From positions 1 to 5,613 of the forward strand of contig JAJUGM010000236.1 in NCBI GenBank assembly GCA_029268165.1: a stretch of 5,613 nt of DNA, written 5' to 3'. Positions 1 through 5,613 of this stretch are shown here, in pieces. Positions within the stretch are counted from its first letter, which is position 1; the number at the start of each line of letters is the position of its first letter. A model generated the notes under the pieces. That model made no database searches. It was not told the DNA's origin and saw only the letters and a list, made by a program, of their open reading frames with translations. The position numbers and the translations under genes are program-made. The DNA is from Bacteroidota bacterium. GTDB taxonomy: Bacteria; Bacteroidota; Bacteroidia; Bacteroidales; UBA10428.

Positions 1-1520
1 AAAACCGGTCCTGTGCCCACCATATTTGCTGGTTCAATAATTATATTGTCTGGCAGGTTTGATGCCTGGGTTATCTTGGCTTCAGCCCTTTTTTCCAGTA
101 GATAATTGTATATGGCGTCATTCAGCCTGTATTTTCGCTCAATACCTCCTAGTTGTCTTTGTGTATGTGGTAAATTACTGATCTGTGCCTCGACCTTATT
201 AATACGTTTTTGTATTTCATCAATGGAAATATCGGTTGTTTTCTGAACTGCATTAATATTGTCTTTTATAGTTTTTAGAAGGTTCTCAATCTGTATGGTT
301 AATCGTTGCACCAAAGGATTTTTTTCCTGCTGGTTTTGTATTAAACTTGTCCGTTGTGCATAAGCAGTTATAAGTTCAGACATCAGGCTATTGAGCAATG
401 GGTCCTGTATGCCCATAGATGCCGGTACAATCATATTCGAAAAGTCGTTGTTTTTTGCCAGATAATCTGATACATAGTCATAATAACGTTTCCGGGTAAC
501 CAACTCGGCCATTTTGTTCTGCAGGTCCATATATTGTGAAGAAATACCCGATGCCTGTTCTGTAATATCAAGTAACTGATGACTTGAGCGGAATGTTTGC
601 AGATTATTCTCTGTTCTGCTCAGTGAATCGGATATTTCACTTAGCTGCCTGTCGATATAATCAATAGTAATGTTAGCCAAATGATTCTTCCTGTCTAAAT
701 TTTGCTGTGAATAAACATTCATCAGCTCATTAATAATGTCTTTACCTTTCTCTGGAGATGGAGTATTCAAACTGATTTCAACAACGGTAGCATCTTTTTG
801 TACAACATTAAATCTAAGCTGATTCTTTATTCTTTCAATGACCGTTTTGGGGTCGATTATTTCAAAACTGTAGACAAATTCATCTTTATAAAACAGTTTA
901 TTATTAATATCAGGCTGAATAATAAATGCCAACTCGGAGGTTTCTATTAGTTGACCAAACTTACCGTGTTGTTCAAAATTCCACTTTTTCTTATGGATAA
1001 CGATATTATTGCTTTCAAGGTTCTTTAGGCTTACATTTTTTGAATTGCTTTTAATAATAAAATTTTCCTTATCCTTAATTGCAATATCAAATTGAACACT
1101 AACAGGTTGTAAATGGTTTGGAAGTAAAAATACTTTAAATGGAATATTTTTATATGCATCTACATATTTTAAGCCATTCTTTTGAAAATAATTTAATGTT
1201 AAATCCAGATTTTTAACCGTTTGTTCAATTACCGGCGATGATTTTAGTATCCATAACTCATTCTGAAAATTCTGGCTCAGACCAAAAAGGCTGCTATTAA
1301 TAAAATCAGTTACATCACGGCGTTGTGTTTGTGTTTCTTCTTTAATAAGTAATGAAGCAGCAATTTTGTAAGTTGGTGTGGCAAAACGATTGATAAAAAA
1401 AGCCAATACGAGTAAAATAATGATACTGATTATAAATAATTTATAATGCCTTGTAATAAGATCCACGATCTTTTTAATATCAGATTCATCATGAATGTTA
1501 ATATTCTGGTTAGTTGGCAT
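1..1520 (-). CDS. Wzc/GumC-like polysaccharide co-polymerase, C-terminus cut off by window edge
   Basis: Translating the minus strand from the ATG at 1520-1518 gives 506 uninterrupted codons that run off the left edge. Residues about 12-60 form a Wzz-type N-terminal domain with a transmembrane helix at about 26-45, followed by a TYKIAASLLIKEE segment typical of the family. NELWILKSSPVIEQTV (about 88-102) is the usual conserved block after it. A periplasmic region follows, then a long predicted coiled coil (about 280-445). The GNVR-type region begins at about 450 (LPHTQRQLGGIERKYRLNDA, then IYNYLLEKRAEA). Such proteins sit in the inner membrane, control chain length and pair with Wza-like exporters. 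Many Bacteroidetes members continue with a second membrane helix and a tyrosine kinase domain, but that part is outside the window, so kinase activity cannot be judged. The gene starts 22 bp after the export lipoprotein gene, so co-transcription is likely. No Shine-Dalgarno is visible; the leader is AT-rich. Confidence 0.93.
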   Translation of the reverse strand, partial: MPTNQNINIHDESDIKKIVDLITRHYKLFIISIIILLVLAFFINRFATPTYKIAASLLIKEETQTQRRDVTDFINSSLFGLSQNFQNELWILKSSPVIEQTVKNLDLTLNYFQKNGLKYVDAYKNIPFKVFLLPNHLQPVSVQFDIAIKDKENFIIKSNSKNVSLKNLESNNIVIHKKKWNFEQHGKFGQLIETSELAFIIQPDINNKLFYKDEFVYSFEIIDPKTVIERIKNQLRFNVVQKDATVVEISLNTPSPEKGKDIINELMNVYSQQNLDRKNHLANITIDYIDRQLSEISDSLSRTENNLQTFRSSHQLLDITEQASGISSQYMDLQNKMAELVTRKRYYDYVSDYLAKNNDFSNMIVPASMGIQDPLLNSLMSELITAYAQRTSLIQNQQEKNPLVQRLTIQIENLLKTIKDNINAVQKTTDISIDEIQKRINKVEAQISNLPHTQRQLGGIERKYRLNDAIYNYLLEKRAEAKITQASNLPDNIIIEPANMVGTGPV

Positions 1521-1542
1521 GGACAATAAAATAAAATGTTGT

Positions 1543-2349
1543 TTATTTGAATGCATTATAGTATAATACTGTAGTTGTAAGAATTGACAATACTACAGTA
1601 AATGGGAATTGACGTAAGCCCCAATATTTTTTATTCATTGGTTTTACATAAACCATATCATTGGGATGCAAATAATAAAACTCAGATGTAAGTATTTCAG
1701 ATTTGGTAAGATTCAATGAATGACTTGTATTTTTACCATTTTCGTTTCGTACAACAATCACTTCTTTGCGGTTACCGTAATCAGTAATATCACCTGCCAT
1801 ACCAATCGCTTCAAATATGGTAAGTTTATTTTTAGGAAATACATAATGGCCGGGATTCTTAACTTCACCTAATACAGCAACATACCTGTTAACCAATTTA
1901 ATATTAACTAATGGTTGATTTAATACATTAACAAGAGCAGTTCTAATCATTTCGCCTACCTGTGTAAGCGTTTTGTCTTTAACCAGCAGGCTACCTATAA
2001 CTGGCAGGTGAATATATCCCTCTTTATCAACGGTATATGATATTAATGAGGCTCCATAGGGTTGTACACTACCCATATAATATGTCTGTTGCAGATTGGA
2101 ACCTGTAAAAATATTGGCTGATGCCTCATCTAAGCTACTTATTTGTATATACAATTCATCAGCAGGTTTAATCCTGTATTCTTCAGTTTGTGGATCACTA
2201 AATGATTGATTTCCTTTATTTTTATCCTGAAGATACTCTACTTCTCTCTGGGTAACACATGAAGAAAGAATACATAATGTTGTAAGACTAAAAAAAAGGA
2301 TTTTAAAAAAGTATCTATAATATACAAATAATCTTATGCTTTGACTCAT
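1543..2349 (-). CDS. Wza-like polysaccharide export outer-membrane lipoprotein
   Basis: This complete 268-residue protein belongs to the polysaccharide biosynthesis/export family, which forms the outer-membrane channel for capsule or exopolysaccharide. A hydrophobic signal segment (about 14-28) ends in a lipobox, LSSC, with the lipidated cysteine at 31. Residues about 57-150 form the Poly_export domain (EYRIKPADELYIQI, then GYIHLPVIGSLLVKDKTL). About 155-238 form one SLBB domain (YVAVLGEVKNPGHYVFP, then LTIFEAIGMAGDITDYGNR). A hydrophobic stretch at about 246-264 fits the C-terminal helix that crosses the outer membrane in Wza. E. coli Wza is longer and has an extra SLBB-like domain; short one-SLBB forms are usual in Bacteroidetes. 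The chosen start is the only Met before residue 92, and it is needed for the signal peptide. A promoter lies just upstream and the co-polymerase gene just downstream, which fits an export operon. Confidence 0.95.
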   Translation of the reverse strand: MSQSIRLFVYYRYFFKILFFSLTTLCILSSCVTQREVEYLQDKNKGNQSFSDPQTEEYRIKPADELYIQISSLDEASANIFTGSNLQQTYYMGSVQPYGASLISYTVDKEGYIHLPVIGSLLVKDKTLTQVGEMIRTALVNVLNQPLVNIKLVNRYVAVLGEVKNPGHYVFPKNKLTIFEAIGMAGDITDYGNRKEVIVVRNENGKNTSHSLNLTKSEILTSEFYYLHPNDMVYVKPMNKKYWGLRQFPFTVVLSILTTTVLYYNAFK

Positions 2350-2554
2350 TTTAGAGGGATTGGATTAATTATGCTGATACAAATGTAAAATAATAGTCTA
2401 AAAAATCATTACTTAGAAGCAGATATTTGATTAATTCAATGAATTATTCGATTAATAGAAAAATAAATATGATAATTTAATAGATTTTAAACATAAATAT
2501 TAAATCAAGGTAAGTGAATAGTGCTTAGTATTTTATAGAGAAAAAATAAATTTT
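2350..2554. other. AT-rich intergenic region between beta-helix gene and export operon
   Basis: These 205 bp contain no credible ORF. Apart from the -7 box, two weak symmetries are visible. One is an AT-only inverted repeat at 2541-2556 (AAAAAAT, 2-bp spacer, ATTTTTT) overlapping the stop codon of the beta-helix gene. The other is TAATTC-AAT-GAATTA at 2432-2446. Neither has the GC-rich stem of a strong intrinsic terminator, so some read-through from the beta-helix gene into the export genes is possible. Confidence 0.6.
2380..2387 (-). promoter_or_regulatory. Bacteroidetes -7 promoter box for the export operon
   Basis: The minus strand reads TACATTTG, an exact match to the Bacteroidetes sigma-ABfr -7 consensus TAnnTTTG. 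It ends 30 bp before the ATG of the Wza-like gene, which would give a short leader of about 25 nt. The -33 region, about 18-20 bp further upstream (around 2404-2412), reads GATTTTTT rather than a clean TTTG, so that element is weak. In AT-rich DNA this box occurs by chance, but its position is right. A promoter here would let the export genes be transcribed independently of the beta-helix gene. Confidence 0.55.
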
Positions 2555-5305
2555 TTATCTTACAATAAATTTTGAACATAAATCGACAGTCTGGCTTTTT
2601 AATTTAATTATATAAGTTCCTTTCATAAATTTTTGGACATCGACAACCATATAATCCGAAAAAAAAGTTTTATTTAAAATAATTTCTCCATTTAAATTAA
2701 AAATATTAAGCATTTTTTTTTCATAATTATTGGTCAGTAAAGTAATAAAATCTTTTGCAGGATTGGGATAAACAATTAAAAAGTAATTTTGATTTGATAT
2801 TGTTTTTTTTCTATAGAATTCTTCATTTACCTTAAAGAGAATTAAGGAGCTAAATGGTTGAATTGAAAAGTTATAATATTTATTACCGCGGACATCAATA
2901 TAGTAATTATTATCGTTTATGGACAGTGTTTTACCTGAAGGATTATAAAAGAACTTAATTGAGTCTTCAGAAATAATTTTAATAACCTCAGCCTTATAAA
3001 ATTGTACATTGTCAAGCCAGCATGGTTCTGCTCCTTCCTGTATTTCAAAGTCAATTCTAGCAATTGTTTCGCTTGATGTTGGCGTAAAAAGGAGTTCATA
3101 ATTATTTCTGTTTTGAGAGATAATTACAAATTGCTCGTCAGCTATATTATTATAAGGGGAATTTCCGTTACGTAAAATTACTTTTATTTTTTTATCAGGA
3201 GTCGTAGTGACCATAGAAAATCTTAAGATATAATTTTCATTTTTTTTAACTTCTCCGATATTGCTATAAACTAAGAGATAGGCATTAGCATTATCTAAAA
3301 GTGGGTTAAAACTTATTTTCATACATCCTGTATCAAGCGTACCACTATTATCCCAAGATATGTTGCCATTATTGTAATTTGCCCAGGATGTCCAACCAGA
3401 TATATTTGTTTTGAAGTAACCATTGTTACATTTGTTGGCACCAATTAATTCTGTAATTTTAAAAATGGGTATTTTAAATGGGCTAATATTTGAATTCAGA
3501 TCATATTTATATGTTTTTTGCCACTGGATTAAGTCGATCAATGATGTAATTGTTGTTGATTCATTTGAATAAATGGTATTAATTATTGAAAAATCTTTTG
3601 AAGGTCTGCAATAGTAATTATAGTCGAATGTACCAAATTGATCTATATCATCTTTGATTGATTTAAATAATGCCACCAATTGGGTATTTATTTTTGAGAA
3701 GAAGATATTGTTTTGAATAACCCCGTTTCTTATTGGATAAGTTGGGGCAATGTTATCATGCACAAAAGCAATCTGCGAGGAGTTATTAAATGACGTATTA
3801 CCGACAATTGAGAAATTGTTTGAGTTATGGATATATAAGCCATAACCAGGGCAATGAGCCACTGTGTTGTTAATAATTTGAATATTGTGTGATCGGTCAT
3901 CCAAATATATTCCTTGTGCATTTTTAAGGGTAGATTCAGTTCCTTCAGGTGCGCCAATGCCATTTAGTATTATGTTTTTTTCTATTTTACGGTTAGTATA
4001 CATGATCTTCTCACTACTTGCAGTGTAAATGGCGCCTCCGTCATCCAGAGTCATACAAAAGTGTGAGATAATATTATTTTTTATGAGAATTGTATCGCCG
4101 GCGAAATGAATTCCTATATAACCAATGCTATCAATGGTATTGGATTCACATTTTATGTTAGTTCCCTTAACGAGCAATGCCGTATATCTTGTAGCAGTAT
4201 TAATATGCATTCCTACCCAAATTCCTGTTCGATGTATATGGTTGTTAGAAACTATAGAATTTTTGCAATTTTGGATAAACAGGGCGTTGTTATTTGTCCT
4301 GAAAATACTATTATTAGTGATGTTAGAATTGACGCATGTAATAAGTTTAATAGCTTCATCACCTGCATCAGTGACTATATTGTTTTTAAAAAGTATATTA
4401 TTTGAATTACTTATTAAAATATTAGTAAGCGAGGCCCCTTTAAATTCAATATTTTCAATTGAAAAATATTGTTTGAAAGTAGCTTCAAAAATAGTAGTAA
4501 AGGCAGTTGCTTCAGTTGAAAAAGAATTAGGGTTTGAAGAGTGGAATAGATATAATTTTTTATTAATTATATCGTAATACCATTCACCGTTTTTGTCAAG
4601 CGTATTTAAGTGATTTTGGATGAAGAAGCCATAATTGTCATAGAATTCATATGTGGATGAATTTTTGAGACTAATTGTATTTCCTTGATGCATTGAAATA
4701 ATAAGCCGGTCAATTATCCATCGTCTGGTACGCACAACAGCTTCAGCACCTGTGAAGTCGGGAGCTGAGGGCAGGGCGGAGCAGGAGATTGCTGTGCGGC
4801 CTGTGTGAGCATCAATATTGAGGTAACCGCCGTTGGGTGCATCGGCGTTAGGGTAACGGCCAATTTGTTGCGGGATGCCGTTAATGAAGAAGTTGGTAAC
4901 AATGGTGTCTAACTGAGGGCAACTGGCAACCCAGATGTTGCCGCTGTATTGAGTCCAACCGGTAACGGGCAGTGTGCCTTTAATGACAGGGAGCTTTCCT
5001 GTGCCGTAAGCGCCAAAGGCTATGTTGGCTGCTGATGAGCCTGAGCGGGTGAGGACGATTTTGCCTGTAAAGACGTCACCCCGTTTGAAAAGGATGGAGT
5101 CGCCGGGATTAATAAGGTTCATTGAAGTATTGAGCTTGTCAATGGTTTTCCATGGTGTGGAAGGGTTCTGAGCCTGTGTTGCAGTATAACTGTCATTGCC
5201 AGTGGAACTGGAAAAATAATAATTAACCGAAAAAGAGTCAAAGGCTAATAAGGTGAAGAGCAGTAACAGATTCAAAAATTTATTGCGTAATAATTGAATA
5301 GCCAT
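2555..5305 (-). CDS. T9SS-secreted right-handed beta-helix protein with carbohydrate-binding-like domain
   Basis: The 916-residue protein has a signal peptide (charged start, hydrophobic core about 11-21, cleavage near 22-27). Then comes the N-cap of a family of secreted beta-helix proteins (YYFSSSTGNDS, PWKTIDKLN, INPGDSILFKRGD, FGAYGTGKLPVIKG; about 29-110) and a VNFFINGIP-QQIGRYPN-like insert (about 137-152; actual text begins TNFF). Residues about 280-540 are parallel beta-helix coils rich in asparagine ladders (NNILFKNNI, IQIINNTVAHC, FSIVGNTSFNN). Two acidic pairs, in LDDGGAIYT (D421/D422) and GIYLDD (D469/D470), are candidate catalytic or metal-binding residues. About 618-770 resembles a CBM4/9-type jelly roll (GWTSW, ending CWLDNVQFY). 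About 780-828 is a small beta domain (YIDVRGNKYYNFSIQPFSSLILFK). About 840-916 is a T9SS type A sorting domain (YPNPAKDFITL, ending KFIVR). The fold suggests a polysaccharide hydrolase, lyase or binding protein at the cell surface, but substrate and activity cannot be assigned. The start gives the signal peptide; no Shine-Dalgarno is present. Base composition changes abruptly inside the gene. Confidence 0.92.
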   Translation of the reverse strand: MAIQLLRNKFLNLLLLFTLLAFDSFSVNYYFSSSTGNDSYTATQAQNPSTPWKTIDKLNTSMNLINPGDSILFKRGDVFTGKIVLTRSGSSAANIAFGAYGTGKLPVIKGTLPVTGWTQYSGNIWVASCPQLDTIVTNFFINGIPQQIGRYPNADAPNGGYLNIDAHTGRTAISCSALPSAPDFTGAEAVVRTRRWIIDRLIISMHQGNTISLKNSSTYEFYDNYGFFIQNHLNTLDKNGEWYYDIINKKLYLFHSSNPNSFSTEATAFTTIFEATFKQYFSIENIEFKGASLTNILISNSNNILFKNNIVTDAGDEAIKLITCVNSNITNNSIFRTNNNALFIQNCKNSIVSNNHIHRTGIWVGMHINTATRYTALLVKGTNIKCESNTIDSIGYIGIHFAGDTILIKNNIISHFCMTLDDGGAIYTASSEKIMYTNRKIEKNIILNGIGAPEGTESTLKNAQGIYLDDRSHNIQIINNTVAHCPGYGLYIHNSNNFSIVGNTSFNNSSQIAFVHDNIAPTYPIRNGVIQNNIFFSKINTQLVALFKSIKDDIDQFGTFDYNYYCRPSKDFSIINTIYSNESTTITSLIDLIQWQKTYKYDLNSNISPFKIPIFKITELIGANKCNNGYFKTNISGWTSWANYNNGNISWDNSGTLDTGCMKISFNPLLDNANAYLLVYSNIGEVKKNENYILRFSMVTTTPDKKIKVILRNGNSPYNNIADEQFVIISQNRNNYELLFTPTSSETIARIDFEIQEGAEPCWLDNVQFYKAEVIKIISEDSIKFFYNPSGKTLSINDNNYYIDVRGNKYYNFSIQPFSSLILFKVNEEFYRKKTISNQNYFLIVYPNPAKDFITLLTNNYEKKMLNIFNLNGEIILNKTFFSDYMVVDVQKFMKGTYIIKLKSQTVDLCSKFIVR
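4725..5215. other. GC-rich block inside the beta-helix gene
   Basis: A hand count gives 195 G+C in 360 bases (54%) for 4741-5100, against 103 in 360 (29%) for the adjoining 4381-4740. The 60 bases at 4741-4800 reach 65%. To the right the GC falls gradually (about 43% over 5101-5220) towards the AT-rich signal-peptide codons. The left boundary is sharp, at about codons 193-200. The reading frame and the protein family continue across it, so this is not an assembly join that breaks the gene. It looks like DNA of different origin, or like a stretch under different codon selection. Confidence 0.8.
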
Positions 5306-5349
5306 GATATTGAAAATAAGTTTTTATTAAAGAGAACTGATGTAAAATT

Positions 5350-5383
5350 AAAAGAAAAAAGGGAGAAGTTTAATTATCTCCCT
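5350..5383 (-). terminator. Intrinsic terminator upstream of the beta-helix gene
   Basis: On the minus strand AGGGAGA (5383-5377), a 10-nt AT-rich loop and TCTCCCT (5366-5360) form a perfect 7-bp stem, followed directly by TTTTTCTTTT. This is a standard intrinsic terminator for leftward transcription. No U-tract follows the stem on the plus strand, so it is one-directional. The last base of the T-tract is about 45 bp before the start codon of the beta-helix gene. It could end a transcript coming from beyond the right edge, or act as an attenuator in the leader of the beta-helix gene. Confidence 0.7.
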
Positions 5384-5475
5384 CTATAAAGCATTGTCCT
5401 TATTTTTGATTTGCAAAGTCTTTGAATGATAACAGGAAGAAGTATAAAGAAGTTGGTTGTTTTATCCAAAGCACG

Positions 5476-5493
5476 ATGAATTTACAAATTCAT
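5476..5493. repeat. Near-perfect palindrome ATGAATTT-AC-AAATTCAT
   Basis: Two 8-bp arms are exactly complementary, separated by 2 bp. The element is AT-rich and has no U-tract, so it is not a terminator. It could be a protein-binding site or part of a dispersed intergenic repeat; the sequence alone does not decide. Confidence 0.5.
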
Positions 5494-5544
5494 TCTGGCG
5501 AATAAAAATTTTTGTTAAAGAAATTTTAGTAAGTAGGAATGAAT

Positions 5545-5570
5545 GGGTGATGGGGCTTTGCCCCATACCC
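5545..5570. repeat. Hairpin repeat with GGGGCTTTGCCCC core
   Basis: ATGGGGC (5550-5556), a TTT loop and GCCCCAT (5560-5566) form a 7-bp stem. The flanks GGGT (5545-5548) and ACCC (5567-5570) extend it to 11 pairs with one bulged G at 5549. From memory, cores of this type recur between genes in many bacterial genomes, so I read it as a dispersed intergenic repeat. It abuts the next inverted repeat and the two may be one unit. Confidence 0.6.
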
Positions 5571-5572
5571 CA

Positions 5573-5604
5573 CATCCTTTTTTGTCTTGACACAAAAAAG
5601 GATG
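5573..5604. repeat. 13-bp perfect inverted repeat, probable dispersed element
   Basis: CATCCTTTTTTGT (5573-5585) and ACAAAAAAGGATG (5592-5604) are exact reverse complements around a 6-bp loop, CTTGAC. Sequences with a TTTTTTGTCTTGACACAAAAAA core are, from memory, frequent between genes in Bacteroidetes. On the plus strand an A-rich tail follows the stem; on the minus strand the stem contains its own T-run, so terminator activity is uncertain. The element may continue past the window edge. Confidence 0.65.
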
Positions 5605-5613
5605 CAAAAAAAG

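Larger units (their letters stand above)
5306..5613. other. Non-coding, repeat-rich intergenic region
   Basis: I see no protein-coding gene in these 308 bp on either strand. The region carries the minus-strand terminator at 5350-5383 and three inverted repeats at 5476-5493, 5545-5570 and 5573-5604. A possible but weak minus-strand promoter is TTTG (5470-5467), 20 bp, then TATACTTC (5446-5439); the -7 part matches the Bacteroidetes consensus only partly. It would place the terminator within the leader of the beta-helix mRNA. Confidence 0.6.

Noticed and set aside
2541..2556. Strong terminator after the beta-helix gene
   Set aside because: The inverted repeat is entirely A/T with a 2-bp spacer, too weak to call as an intrinsic terminator.
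2917..3963. Short minus-strand ORFs of 60 and 77 codons (2917-3099, 3730-3963)
   Set aside because: Both are out-of-frame shadows within the beta-helix gene, with no plausible start context or homology signal.
4106..4577. Two overlapping plus-strand ORFs (99 and 150 codons) opposite the beta-helix gene
   Set aside because: They lie wholly antisense to codons of a clear protein family, have no recognisable domain and show the low-complexity composition expected of a shadow frame.
4714..4902. Minus-strand 62-codon ORF in another frame of the GC-rich block
   Set aside because: It overlaps the real gene on the same strand. It is open only because stop codons are rare in GC-rich DNA, and its Pro/Thr/Ser-rich product has no family features.
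5401..5408. Plus-strand TATTTTTG matching the -7 consensus
   Set aside because: No -33 TTTG lies at the right distance, and no plus-strand gene follows before the window edge. Such matches are expected by chance in AT-rich DNA.
5476..5613. CRISPR array
   Set aside because: The inverted repeats differ from one another and there are no regularly spaced direct repeats.

Overview
The window looks like part of a Bacteroidetes (Bacteroidota) chromosome. Four things point there: a C-terminal type IX secretion (T9SS) sorting domain, a TAnnTTTG -7 promoter box, gene starts without Shine-Dalgarno sequences, and generally AT-rich DNA (about 33-42% GC in the sampled lines of the two export genes). All three genes lie on the minus strand, so transcription runs from right to left. 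I cannot name the species.

Right edge (about 5306-5613): a non-coding stretch with a run of inverted repeats. It holds a palindrome, a GGGGCTTTGCCCC-type hairpin and a 13-bp inverted repeat of a type that appears dispersed. A minus-strand intrinsic terminator lies about 45-80 bp upstream of the next gene. Middle (2555-5305): one large gene for a secreted right-handed beta-helix protein. It has a signal peptide, a carbohydrate-binding-like beta-sandwich, a small beta domain and a T9SS type A sorting domain. The part of the gene coding for about residues 30-195 is strikingly GC-rich (about 54% at its core), while the rest is about 29% GC or lower, so the gene looks like a composite.

Left (1-2349): after a 205-bp AT-rich gap carrying a good promoter come two genes of an exopolysaccharide or capsule export operon, separated by 22 bp. 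They are a Wza-like outer-membrane export lipoprotein (complete) and a Wzc/GumC-like inner-membrane co-polymerase (506 residues visible, cut by the window edge).

The likely joint theme is a surface polysaccharide. The Wza/Wzc pair spans the envelope and exports the polymer. The beta-helix protein, sent through T9SS, could bind, trim or modify a polysaccharide at the cell surface. That link rests only on adjacency and fold. Nothing here proves a new system; the most unusual feature is the sharp compositional seam inside the beta-helix gene.
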